From assembly GCA_963678485.1 (NCBI GenBank), contig OY782882.1, positions 2,976,001 to 3,040,000 on the forward strand: DNA of 64,000 bases, in the 5' to 3' direction. The translations under genes and the position numbers were made by a program. Source of the stretch: CALGYY01 sp963678485 (GTDB lineage Bacteria; Bacteroidota; Bacteroidia; Bacteroidales; CAIWKO01). Below are positions 16,359-25,800 of this stretch, in pieces (the first letter of the stretch is position 1; each line of letters begins with the position of its first letter). The notes beneath the pieces are model-generated. The model did no database searches, was not told the DNA's origin, and was given only the letters and a program-made list of their open reading frames with translations.

Positions 16359-17852
16359 TCATTTGTTATAGTTAATGATGATTTTCCGAGAGGCCATAAA
16401 ATCATTTCCCTTAAATCTCAAGAAATAGATTCCTCCTCCAAAAGGACTTAAATCGAATTTATTCCGTTCCTGAAGGTTTATTTGTGTAGTTAGTATTATC
16501 TGACCCAAATAATTGATTATCTCCAGAACTGTCCTTTCAGGATAAACAGCACTCGACTGAATGTTTACAATACCGTTGCTGGGATTTGGGAACAATACTA
16601 TTTTATTATCAATATTCCCATTATCAGGAAGGCTTGCTACACCCGAATTATCTGTTTTGATAAGGTACATATCTATATTTGAGTTAATTGTTTTCCATCC
16701 ACAAATTATAAACCCATTGTCACTAGTTTGCTGAACAGAATTTCCAACATCATTACCATTTCCGCCATATTTTTTTGACCAGAGAGAATCTCCGTTGCTG
16801 TTTATTTTTATTAAGTATAGATCCCCATTTGTCCATCCCTTCTCAACATTACCAGCTAATAAAATATTATTGCTACAAAATGGGTTGGGTAATTTAGTTG
16901 CATCCCCTATTAGTCCAGTAAGAATGAAACCATCATCATTTGTCAAATGGATTGCTGATCCACTCTGATAATCATCTCCACCATATGTTTTGAACCACTT
17001 TACATTTCCCGAAAGGTCAGTTTTCAATAATGACATATCAGATTCACCATTTGGATACTTCAGTGGACTACACATTACGATTGAACTATCTTGGCTTATT
17101 GTAATACCGCCACCAATTAAATTGCCATTCGTGTTTATATATGTTTTCGTCCATAATGTATCCCCATTATTATTTATCTTTAAAAGATAAAGCCGTGAAA
17201 ATAAGGGACCTTCATAATCATCAGTTATTGCTGCAATTAAAAAGCAATCATTGCCTGCTTCGATTATCACTCCTCCAATGTTAACAGCAAATTTTTCAAA
17301 TACTTTCGACCAGAGTAATTCTCCACTAGCATCAAGCTTGTTTAAATATACAGCTGAACTTCCAGTAGTAAAGCTATATGTAGAACCCACTAACATAAAA
17401 CTACCGTCACTATTTTCTATAACACTGCCAAAAAAATCATCATAGTAGCCACCTAATGTTCTTGTCCATAAGGTGTCGCCATTTCCATCTGCACGTATGA
17501 CATAACCATCACTGTGGCCGGCCCCAAAACTACTGGTATAACCTGCAATAATATAACCGCCATCCATAGTTTGCCTGACCATGAATCCCATATCATCTCC
17601 GGCTCCTCCATATGCTCTGGTCCATAATGTGTCCCCATATGCATCCGTTTTTATAAGGTAAATATCCCTGCTACCAGCGCCATAACTATTTGTGCCGCCA
17701 ACCAATATGTAACCTCCATCCAGAGTTTGCCTAACACATGCCCCTTCATCAGTATTTGCCCCACCATAAGTGCGTTCAAATGTTATCTGCCCATACACGC
17801 ATTGGGTAACCATCAGAAGCAGTAATAATAATAATATGTTCTTGGTTTTCAT
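16359..17852 (-). CDS. T9SS-secreted propeller-like repeat protein
   Basis: A 497-residue exported protein. The signal peptide MKTKNILLLLLLLMVTQCVYGQ starts at the ATG at 17852; the frame is open 20 codons further, but that extension is unlikely. The body has six repeats of about 48-60 residues, each containing a G(D/E)(T/S)LW(T/S)(R/K)-type strand and a DGG(Y/F)I(L/I)xG segment, probably a beta-propeller. After residue ~420, IVLFPNPSNGIVNIQ and GGGIYFLRFKGNDF...KKIIIN-type residues form a type A T9SS sorting domain (Por secretion tail). The product is predicted to cross the outer membrane and be anchored or released. It is a paralogue of the gene at 17958. The ligand is unknown. Confidence 0.85.
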   Translation of the reverse strand: MKTKNILLLLLLLMVTQCVYGQITFERTYGGANTDEGACVRQTLDGGYILVGGTNSYGAGSRDIYLIKTDAYGDTLWTRAYGGAGDDMGFMVRQTMDGGYIIAGYTSSFGAGHSDGYVIRADGNGDTLWTRTLGGYYDDFFGSVIENSDGSFMLVGSTYSFTTGSSAVYLNKLDASGELLWSKVFEKFAVNIGGVIIEAGNDCFLIAAITDDYEGPLFSRLYLLKINNNGDTLWTKTYINTNGNLIGGGITISQDSSIVMCSPLKYPNGESDMSLLKTDLSGNVKWFKTYGGDDYQSGSAIHLTNDDGFILTGLIGDATKLPNPFCSNNILLAGNVEKGWTNGDLYLIKINSNGDSLWSKKYGGNGNDVGNSVQQTSDNGFIICGWKTINSNIDMYLIKTDNSGVASLPDNGNIDNKIVLFPNPSNGIVNIQSSAVYPERTVLEIINYLGQIILTTQINLQERNKFDLSPFGGGIYFLRFKGNDFMASRKIIINYNK

Positions 17853-17957
17853 AATTACAGGATTCAATTTGAGTTTGCCCAAAACAATCAGCAAAAAGCA
17901 TACTGTCGACAAAGTATAAAACTACAGAAAAAAAGGAATTAAAATACTTCGTAATAT

Positions 17958-19367
17958 CTAATAAATAATTAGTTTCTTATTCAAAAAAGTATTTTCGTTT
18001 TCAATTCTAAGGAAAAATATACCCTTGTGATTAATAAAAAATGATTGGTTGTTTTGCTTTACGCTGTATGACTGAACAACTTTTCCCTGAATATCGAGAA
18101 CATCACATTGTACGGGCAATTTTACGTTTTCTGGCAGCACCATGGTTATTTGTCCACTACTTGGATTGGGATATACATGATAGTCTGGATCCCTTCTATC
18201 TGTTTTATTAATGGCAGATATACCATCTTCAGAGGTTTTTACCAGGTAAACATCAAATCCATTTCCGTAGCTGTTTGTATAACCAGAAACAATATACCCA
18301 TTATCTGAGGTTTGTATAACACCCCCCCCCCACTCATCCATGCTTTTCCCAAAAGTTTTTGTCCATAGAGTATCTCCAGTACTATTTGTTTTAATTAAAT
18401 ACATGTCCTGACCTCCGGCTCCAAAGCTTTCAGTATAACCTGTTAAAATGTATCCACCATCATTTGTTGGAGTGAATGCACCTCCATAATCATTTGCAAC
18501 ACCACCATACGTTTTCATCCATATTTCGAGTCCATTTTCATCCAGTTTGCTCAAAAAGATGTCTTGCCCACCTGCACCGAAACTAGTGGTTGTCCCCGAA
18601 ATAATAATGCCGCCACTAACTATACATGCTTGAAATGCATTATCATCTCCCATCCCTCCATATGTCTTCGTCCATAAAGTATCTCCCTGATTATCAGTTC
18701 TTACTAAAAAACAATCACCATTTGATGAACTAAGTGCGCGGGTTCCTCCACAAATAAAGAATCCTCCATCTTGCAATAGGATTACAGAGGATCCTTGGTT
18801 GAAATAGTTTTTTTCATAGGTTTTTGTCCATAATGTGTCACCAAATTCATCCGTTCTTATCGCATAAATACTTGAAAATCCTGAAGTATAGCTCGTTGTT
18901 GTTCCGACAACCATAAATCCCCCATCAAATGTTTGTTTAACATCTGCTCCTTCATCCCAGCCAATCCCACCATACGTTCTTTTCCAAAGAGTATCACCGT
19001 TTTGATTTACTTTTATTAGAAACACGTCTTCATTACTAGCGCCAAAGCTCTCTGTTCCGCCAGTTAGAATAAAGCAGCTGTCGAATGTCGTAATTAAAGA
19101 AGTTGGTTGATCGTACCCTGCCCCACCAAGAGTTCTTGTCCACAAAGTGTCTCCATACTCATTGGTTCTGATAAAGAAAATATCTCTTCCTCCTGCTCCA
19201 AAACTTTCAGTTGCTGCAGCGATAAAATATCCACCGTCGCTTGTCTGTATGATTTTATTGCCGCAATCATCAGCGGCACCTCCATAGTGTCGTTGAAACA
19301 TAATCTGAGCGTCAACACTTATACTTAACAAAAAAAATATAGCAAAAAGTATTTTATTAATTCTCAT
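17958..19367 (-). CDS. T9SS-secreted propeller-like repeat protein (paralogue) with poly-G tract
   Basis: A 469-residue exported protein: signal peptide MRINKILFAIFFLLSISVDAQ cut to a body starting IMFQRHYGG. Six repeats carry GDTLW(T/K)(R/K)T-type strands, as in the paralogue downstream. The T9SS C-terminal domain begins at VYPNPSSGQITMVLPENVK (about 395) and ends NTFLNKKLIIY. The codons for Trp-Gly-Gly-Gly-Val (WGGGVIQTSDNGY, about 347-359) contain ten consecutive G on the coding strand (18322-18331), a slippage-prone tract that could switch the protein off by frameshift. A promoter is visible upstream. It is the first of two same-strand paralogues, about 100 bases apart. Confidence 0.85.
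   Translation of the reverse strand: MRINKILFAIFFLLSISVDAQIMFQRHYGGAADDCGNKIIQTSDGGYFIAAATESFGAGGRDIFFIRTNEYGDTLWTRTLGGAGYDQPTSLITTFDSCFILTGGTESFGASNEDVFLIKVNQNGDTLWKRTYGGIGWDEGADVKQTFDGGFMVVGTTTSYTSGFSSIYAIRTDEFGDTLWTKTYEKNYFNQGSSVILLQDGGFFICGGTRALSSSNGDCFLVRTDNQGDTLWTKTYGGMGDDNAFQACIVSGGIIISGTTTSFGAGGQDIFLSKLDENGLEIWMKTYGGVANDYGGAFTPTNDGGYILTGYTESFGAGGQDMYLIKTNSTGDTLWTKTFGKSMDEWGGGVIQTSDNGYIVSGYTNSYGNGFDVYLVKTSEDGISAINKTDRRDPDYHVYPNPSSGQITMVLPENVKLPVQCDVLDIQGKVVQSYSVKQNNQSFFINHKGIFFLRIENENTFLNKKLIIY
18322..18331 (-). repeat. Homopolymer tract G(10) inside a surface-protein gene
   Basis: Ten C on the plus strand (G on the coding strand), within the codons for Trp-Gly-Gly-Gly-Val of the T9SS paralogue. 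Such tracts commonly vary by single bases during replication and would shift the frame upstream of the sorting domain. Confidence 0.7.
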
Positions 19368-19410
19368 TATAATATCGTTTTGTGAGTTACATTAAAAGTA
19401 TATTTCTGAA

Positions 19411-19440
19411 CAAAGATAGTCTGGTTAAAGAAATTCCAAT
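19411..19440 (-). promoter_or_regulatory. Promoter of the 17958-19367 gene
   Basis: TATCTTTG (minus strand, 19411-19418) matches TAnnTTTG. An ATTG lies 18 bases upstream (19437-19440). The ATG at 19367 is 44 bases downstream. Confidence 0.45.
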
Positions 19441-19638
19441 ATAAATTGTTAAATATATTGATATGATAACAAATTGAATGTAAACGAAGAGATTACACCT
19501 TCTTAATCTTACATACGACCTTGCATTTTATTTAATGCTACCATTAGCATTTGTGCTATCATTTCCATTATCGACCTGTGCAAAACCTAATTGATGTTTT
19601 CCCTGTAGAATAAATACAGTTTTTCTTATATTTTCTGT

Positions 19639-19670
19639 ATAAAAAAAGGCTGTTCAAACGAACAGCCTTT
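19639..19670 (-). terminator. Terminator of the selenoprotein gene
   Basis: Perfect 11-bp stem AAAGGCTGTTC / GAACAGCCTTT (19645-19670), followed on the minus strand by a T-run. It lies 20 bases after the stop codon. Confidence 0.9.
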
Positions 19671-19689
19671 GATATAAAAGTGGAACAAC

Positions 19690-20535
19690 TTATTTGGCAA
19701 CAGATAACATACGTACATCCATAATTTCCTGATCTTGTAGTAACTTGATCACATATATCCCATTGCTGAAATTATCCAGCCGGAGGGTAGTGAAATTGAA
19801 GCCAGGAGTTACATTATTAACCGTTGATGAATAAACTTTTTGTCCCTCGATATTGTATACTTCCAGTGTGAGTAAGGCTGTTTTTTCAAGGAAAAAATCA
19901 ACCGTTACGTAATCAACTGCTGGATTTGGGAAAATCGTAGTAAACTTGGTGGTTTCCGGGTTAAAATTCACATTTGAACTAGAACATTGTGCAAAAAATG
20001 AATCAAATCCGGTAGCCGTGGTTGGTGACCAGTTTTTGTCCCAATAAATAGTATGATTCGGACAAACTACTGAATAGGTTGGGAAACCTGAAAAACTAAA
20101 ACTCCCTGCATATTGAGTATTAATAATAGCATTGCCATTACCGGCGGTACCGGCGCAAGGATTTGTGATTCCATAAGAGGTTTTGTAAGCATCGATGGCA
20201 GTGTTACCATCACGATCAGAAATACCCCAGTATTTGATAGTTCCCGATCCCGAGCCATGATTCACATAGCTGGTTTCAATTGTGGCCGCATAGGCCTGGC
20301 AGGAAGGTCAAGTGGTGTAGAAGAAGTCAAGTACGACGATGTTGCCTGCATTTAATGTGGTGAATAGGTTTGCCTGAGTTCCATCAGTAAATGTAGTGGT
20401 GAAATCAAGCGCATTAGCCCTTGTTTGAACAACCATTTCCTGATTGTTTGCAGGAGGGCATTTGATTGCTGTTTCCTGTGCGGTAACATACAATGCACCA
20501 ACACAGAAAATGCAAATAAGTAAGAGTTTTTTCAT
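19690..20535 (-). CDS. Probable T9SS-exported selenoprotein with thioredoxin-like U-P-S-C motif
   Basis: Read with TGA as selenocysteine, this is one 281-residue frame. The signal peptide MKKLLLICIFCVGALYVTAQ is followed by a thioredoxin-like segment NIVVLDFFYTT-U-PSCQAYA, with Sec at residue 76 (TGA at 20308-20310). Sec occupies the first position of the CxxC motif that follows VVLDF in TlpA/AhpC-type proteins. The thioredoxin-like part continues through GIxDRDGN- and a FSGFPTYSVV segment (a possible cis-Pro) to about residue 190. A T9SS type A tail starts at FTTIFPNPAVDYVTVDF (about 197) and ends MDVRMLSVAK. There is no other stop in the frame, and both halves share it. A GGCC-TATGC-GGCC hairpin 11 bases after the TGA could be the SECIS. 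Promoter and terminator are intact. The product is probably an extracellular thiol/selenol oxidoreductase. A nonsense-mutated pseudogene is the alternative. Confidence 0.85.
20284..20296 (-). promoter_or_regulatory. Candidate SECIS hairpin
   Basis: In the mRNA, GGCC-UAUGC-GGCC begins 12 bases after the in-frame UGA, with a possible outer UUC/GAA pairing. Bacterial SECIS elements are short hairpins just downstream of UGA with a G in the apical loop, and this fits in position and size. No folding calculation was done. Confidence 0.5.
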
Positions 20536-20557
20536 ATTCAAGAGATTTTGTTTGTGG

Positions 20558-20589
20558 CAAATATATAACATGAAAATCAAATATGCAAA
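20558..20589 (-). promoter_or_regulatory. Promoter of the selenoprotein gene
   Basis: On the minus strand, TTTG (20586-20589), 20 bases, then TATATTTG (20558-20565) fits the Bacteroidota consensus. The start codon is 23 bases downstream. Confidence 0.6.
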
Positions 20590-20690
20590 TTTCTGCATAC
20601 ATATTATCAAATGTGATGTAGGAAGATGAATTTTGATTAATGGTTATACATGAAATATTGACAAGTGTGAAATATGTAAAAAATTGGCAA

Positions 20691-22103
20691 TTATGAGTTT
20701 CCTGTCTGAGGTTTTAGTAAATTATAAATAAATTTCTCAATGGGAAATCCGTACCAATCGTGTTCGATGCGGTGACCTGCCAGGAGGTTCAGGGGCCAAA
20801 GTGACTTTTTACTATAAGCAACTTTTAGATAAAACTTGAATTTCTCTGTTTTTTTCAGTTTTTCCTGACTAAGCCATGGCCCTGAGGCACTTTCAAAACC
20901 AAATTTGCTCCATGCCTGAGTCGTTTGGGGAATCAATGGAGAATGTCCCTGCAACTCTTCAACAATTGAAGATCCGGGGTATGGATTATAATAAAATATC
21001 GGTGTTTCAAAATCAGGACTCATTTTATTTAGCAGTTTAATCTGCTTCATGGTTTCGTTCACACTATCTTCAGTTTCATCCGGGAAACCGACAATGAAAG
21101 GAAAAATCGCTGCAATACCATGAGTTTTGCATTGTTCAGCACAATAATGAACCTGTTCAATAAAAATATCTTTCTTTAGCCAATCAAGCATTTGCTGTGA
21201 TCCTGATTCAACACCGATAAGCAGACGTCGTAAACCCGAGCCTTTTAATACAGCCCATTCTGCGTCTTTCAGCCTCGCCCCTTGATCGGCGCGCAGTGTG
21301 GCTGCCCAAGAAAAGGAGAGTTTATGTGCGGATTTGCTGCTTGCAAATTGCAATACTCTTGAGGAATCAGTAAAAAGGTTTTCGTCCTGAAAATTCAAAT
21401 CAGTAAATTGATATTGCTTATAATAACTGGCAAGTTCATCAATCATTCGGTCAGCCGATAATGCAGTGTATTTGCGCTTATGTACAAATGGATCCGCGCA
21501 AAATGCGCATCTGAAATTGCAACCGGTAGAAGAAACATAATCGAATTGCCGCCATCCTTTCTTTACAAAATACTTTTCTACCGCAATCAGTGAATAATCA
21601 ATGCTTCCGAAATTCATCATCGGCCGTTGTTGCCGCGATTCATTATGTCTGATTTCAACACCATCTCGATATGCAATCCCCTTTATGTGTTCTAATGACA
21701 ATCCTGCGGAAAGATGGTTAATAAGTTCATTAAACGTTTCTTCACCCTGCCCTTGCACTGTAATATCAATGCATTCATGATTCATCAATGGTTCTGTTGG
21801 GAATACTGAAGTATGCCAACCACCCCAAATGACGGGCAGTTTTGGAGCAATTTTTTTAACATTTTTGGAAACGCGAAGTGCATCATTGATGGGGTTTCCA
21901 GTAATAACACTTATGCCAAAACATATGGCATTCGGCAGCAGTTCTTCAATTCGTTGATCTGCATCGGAGTCCACCCGTGCATCGAGAATAACAACTTCGA
22001 ATTGTTGACGATCCACTACAGAGCCAATAGCAAGCAAAGCCAGCGGCATATCGAAAAATGCCGTCTTTGGATTGTACAGAATAATACACTTGCAATTGCT
22101 CAT
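20691..22103 (-). CDS. B12-binding domain radical SAM protein
   Basis: A 470-residue protein. The N-terminal ~150 residues form a B12-binding-like Rossmann domain: LYNPKTAFFDMPLALLAIGS, VVILDARVD, then a WGGWHTSVFPTEPLMN segment. The radical SAM core starts at STGCNFRCAFCADPFVHKRKY, with the CxxxCxxC motif at about 194-201, and DLNFQDENLF follows. The SAM core extends to about residue 400. This is the P-methylase/BchE-like class of radical SAM enzymes, which often perform methylations or ring formation on lipids, pigments or antibiotics. The substrate is unknown. It is transcribed toward the selenoprotein gene on the same strand and is divergent from the phosphopantetheinyl transferase operon. 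Confidence 0.85.
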   Translation of the reverse strand: MSNCKCIILYNPKTAFFDMPLALLAIGSVVDRQQFEVVILDARVDSDADQRIEELLPNAICFGISVITGNPINDALRVSKNVKKIAPKLPVIWGGWHTSVFPTEPLMNHECIDITVQGQGEETFNELINHLSAGLSLEHIKGIAYRDGVEIRHNESRQQRPMMNFGSIDYSLIAVEKYFVKKGWRQFDYVSSTGCNFRCAFCADPFVHKRKYTALSADRMIDELASYYKQYQFTDLNFQDENLFTDSSRVLQFASSKSAHKLSFSWAATLRADQGARLKDAEWAVLKGSGLRRLLIGVESGSQQMLDWLKKDIFIEQVHYCAEQCKTHGIAAIFPFIVGFPDETEDSVNETMKQIKLLNKMSPDFETPIFYYNPYPGSSIVEELQGHSPLIPQTTQAWSKFGFESASGPWLSQEKLKKTEKFKFYLKVAYSKKSLWPLNLLAGHRIEHDWYGFPIEKFIYNLLKPQTGNS

Positions 22104-22170
22104 TAGTTGGTATGTCAGGTGTCAAATATAGCAATAAGACAGCAGTTGAGCAAAGCAGACATTACGGTCA

Positions 22171-22205
22171 TTTGGTAATTAGCTTTTCGAATTTGATTAC
22201 TTTTG
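22171..22205 (+). promoter_or_regulatory. Promoter of the PPTase-metH-metF operon
   Basis: TTTG (22171-22174) and TACTTTTG (22198-22205), 23 bases apart, lie just upstream of the ATG at 22223. The leader is too short for a B12 or SAM riboswitch. Confidence 0.5.
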
Positions 22206-22222
22206 TGCCACTATTTATTGCC

Positions 22223-22888
22223 ATGCCACTAATTAAAAAAGAGCGCTTTAGCGATGGGACGGAGATAGGCATCTGGGAAATCACCGAAGACAGTGCTGCC
22301 CTGGAGTCCATGGCTGTGCTGTCGGGTGAAGAGAAGGAATTACTTGCTACATTTCGCAACGAAACTCGACGTACGCATTGGTTGAGTTATCGGCTAATCA
22401 TCGGTCATATGCTGGGACATGGCAAAGCTGTTGTAAAATATCTCGAAAACGGCAAACCTTTAATCGAGAACCTGCCCGGCCATATTTCTGTAACGCATTC
22501 TGGTTCGTACTCTGCTGTAATTTATAATCCGCAATTCCGTGTTGGTATTGATATCGAGCGCATCAAACCGCGCATCGAAAATGTGGCTCAGCGTTTTTTA
22601 AGTGAAACTGAATTAAACTGTATCGATCCGGACTTGCGAATGGAGCATCTGGTGAGCCTTTGGGCCGCCAAAGAGGCTTTGTATAAATTGTGGGGAAAGG
22701 AAGATGTTGAATTCCGCGATCATCTGTATGTTGAGCCATTCGTCCCCGGCGGAACACAAGACGTGAATGGGCTGATTAGTCACTACGGCAAAGGTGGGCA
22801 CTATGTATTGCATTTTACACGAATCGCCGATTATGTCTTGGTGTGGACTGCAGAGGATACCTCCCTAAATAAATCAACTCAAATCTAA
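22223..22888 (+). CDS. 4'-phosphopantetheinyl transferase
   Basis: A 221-residue Sfp/AcpT-type enzyme that transfers the phosphopantetheine arm of CoA to carrier proteins (acyl or peptidyl). The motifs GIDIERIKPR at about 110-119 (Mg-binding Asp and Glu) and WAAKEALYKLWG at about 152-163 are diagnostic. ISVTHSGSYSAV at about 92-103 is the substrate-binding segment. The frame is open upstream to 22112, but the promoter and the ATG at 22223 (MPLIKKERF) define the start. It is the first gene of a forward run with metH, starting 4 bases before it. The acceptor protein is unknown. Confidence 0.9.
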   Translation: MPLIKKERFSDGTEIGIWEITEDSAALESMAVLSGEEKELLATFRNETRRTHWLSYRLIIGHMLGHGKAVVKYLENGKPLIENLPGHISVTHSGSYSAVIYNPQFRVGIDIERIKPRIENVAQRFLSETELNCIDPDLRMEHLVSLWAAKEALYKLWGKEDVEFRDHLYVEPFVPGGTQDVNGLISHYGKGGHYVLHFTRIADYVLVWTAEDTSLNKSTQI

Positions 22889-22892
22889 AACC

Positions 22893-25800
22893 ATGGAAAA
22901 CCAGTTACCGCTTAGTGAATTGATTCGGCAACGTGTATTAGTGTTGGATGGCGCCATGGGTACGATGATTCAACGTCACCGCCTTCAGGAGGAAGATTAT
23001 CGTGGTGCGCGTTTTAGTAAACATCCTTTCCCTCTTAAAGGATGCAATGAGGTGCTTTCGCTTACACGCCATGAGTTGATTTCAGACATACACCGTGAAT
23101 ACCTGCATGCCGGAGCCGATATCATTGAGACCAATACTTTCAATGCTACGCGCATATCGCTCAAGGACTTTGGGATGGAAGCTTTTGCATATGAGATTAA
23201 TGCCGCTTCGGCACGCTGGGCGCGCATAGTTGCGGATGAGTTTACACGATTGTATCCCGCGCAACCACGCTTCGTTGTAGGATCTATAGGGCCTACAGGA
23301 AAAACCTTATCCATTTCACCGGATGTAAACGATCCTTCGTTTCGCGCAATCAGTTTTGATGAAATGGTGGAAGCCTATGCTGAACAGGTTAAAGGGCTTC
23401 TTGATGGCGGAGTTCATGCATTACTTGTAGAAACCATTTTTGACACATTGAATGCGAAAGCTGCATTGTTCGCGATAAGCAGAGTGTTTGAAGAGCAACA
23501 GAAAAATGTTCCTGTCATGCTTTCGCTTACCATTTCTGATGCTAGCGGTCGTACTTTATCCGGACAGACACTGGAAGCTTTTCTTATTTCCGTTTCCCAT
23601 TTCCCATTATTCAGCATTGGCTTGAATTGCGCATTGGGCGCAGCAGAGATGACTCCTTACCTGCGGCGCATTCAAAAGCAACTGTCTTGTTATATTTCTG
23701 CTTATCCGAATGCAGGATTACCTAATCCTTTGGGTGGATATGATGAGAAACCCGAAGCAATGAATGAAGTAATTCTTTCATGGTTGCAATCGGGATTGGT
23801 GAGTATAATTGGTGGATGTTGCGGTACCACACCTGAACATATCCGTCTTCTTGCCGCTTCCGCGAAAAGCGCGACTGTTCCTGCAATTCATGAGGTGATA
23901 CCTGTATCGCAGTTAAGTGGATTAGAACCATTGAGCATTACAGAAGATTCGAATTTTATACAGGTTGGTGAACGCACAAATGTTGCAGGCTCGCGAAAAT
24001 TTGCGCGACTGATTGCAGAAAAAAAATACGAGGAAGCCCTCGCAATTGCCCGTCATCAGGTTGAAGCAGGAGCTCATATCATTGATGTGAATATGGATGA
24101 TGGGCTCCTTGATGCTGAAAACGAAATGCGCATTTTTCTTAGGATGCTCAGCACAGAACCTGATATTTCTAAGGTTCCTGTAATGATTGATTCATCGCGA
24201 TGGGAGGTGATTGAAGTTGGTTTGCAGTGTTTACAAGGCAAGAGTATCGTTAATTCCATTAGTCTAAAAGAAGGCGAAAAAGTATTTTTAGAGCGTGCGC
24301 GAAAAATAAGACAATATGGGGCTGCCATGGTTGTCATGGCCTTTGATGAAGAAGGACAGGCCACCTCATATATTAAGAAAATCAGCATTTGCAGGAGAGC
24401 CTACGAGCTCTTGACCACACAGGCTGGTATTCCTGCTGAGGATATCTATTTCGATCCTAATGTGCTTACAATTGCCACAGGGATGGAAGCACACAACGCC
24501 TTTGCCGTTGACTATATCGAGGCGGTTCGCTGGATAAAATTGAATTTGCCCGGAGCAAAAACCAGTGGAGGTATCAGCAATCTTTCATACGCGTTTCGAG
24601 GGAATAATGAAGTCAGGGAAGCACTGCATGCAGTATTCCTGTATCATGCAATTGGTGCGGGTCTCGATATGGGCATTGTAAATGCGGCTGAATTGCCTGC
24701 CTACGACGATATTAATCCCGAACTTCGAAAATTGGCCGAAGCAGTGGTCTTAAATACTAATGCTGGTGCTGCTGAACAGCTGATTAATTGGGCATCACAG
24801 CATCAGGGAACTCATCTGCATCAAGAACAACAAGAGCAATGGAGATCAAAGCCGGTTCGCGAACGAATTTCCTGGGCGCTCTATAAAGGCATTACCGAAT
24901 ATCTGCCTGAAGATCTGGAAGCCTTGCAAACCGAGCAGCACGGAGCTCTCGCTATAATCGAAGGTCCGCTTATGGAGGCCATGAATTATGTGGGAGAATT
25001 ATTCGGTCAGGGAAAGATGTTTCTTCCGCAAGTGGTGAAAAGCGCCAGAGTTATGAAGAAGGCTGTTGAATTGCTCATGCCACGAATACTTGAAGAGAAG
25101 GCTGTTTCCGGAGCTTCTTCACGTAAACCAATCTTAGTTCTGGCTACCGTTAAAGGTGATGTCCACGATATAGGAAAGAACATCGCGGGTTTGGTGCTTG
25201 CCTGCAATAACTACGAAGTGATTGATCTTGGCGTTATGGTACCTGCCGAACAGATAGTGAATTCGGCTATTTCAGCGAAAGCTGACGCTATCGGCTTAAG
25301 CGGACTTATCACTCCTTCACTTGAAGAAATGGTGGCTGTTGCAGAAGAAATGGAACGGGTAGGACTTCATATCCCACTGATTATCGGTGGTGCAACAACT
25401 TCGGAAAAGCACACTGCTCTAAAGATTGCACCGGTTTATTCCGGAATGGTTGTGCATGTAAAAGATGCAGGCAAGGCCGTTTCCGTAATAAATAATTTAC
25501 TTTTCACCTCTCAGGAAGATGCATCAAAAGCTAAGGAGCATCAGCAAAAGCTGCGAGAACAAAGTCAGGATGCAATTGATAAGAGAGTGATGATTCCTTA
25601 TACAGAGGCTTGTTCTAAGCCGGCTCCCATCAGTTGGAGTACATATCATTTTCCTATTCCTCGTTTCGAAGGAGTGAAGAGCATTCGCGTTCGTGCACTC
25701 GATACATTGATTCCATTTATCGACTGGACCTATTTTTTCTATGCCTGGGATATTCATGGGAAGTATCCTGAAGTGCTACAGCATCCTGAAAAAGGAGAGG

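Larger units (their letters stand above)
19368..19689. other. Intergenic region with promoter and terminator only
   Basis: 322 bases between two minus-strand genes. It holds the promoter at 19411-19440 and the terminator at 19639-19670. Nothing else is recognised. Confidence 0.6.

Noticed and set aside
20308..20310. In-frame TGA read as a nonsense mutation splitting two ORFs (pseudogene)
   Set aside because: Both halves share the frame, no other disruption is seen, the codon falls on the first Cys position of a thioredoxin motif, and tRNA-Sec/selA/selB are close by. A selenoprotein is the better reading, though homologue comparison would settle it.
22112..22222. Upstream 37-codon extension of the PPTase
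   Set aside because: It spans the predicted promoter and has no similarity to the family; the ATG at 22223 is used.
22104..22222. Cobalamin or SAM riboswitch ahead of metH
   Set aside because: The space between the divergent genes is only about 120 bases, the predicted leader is about 11 bases, and metH is preceded directly by the PPTase gene.
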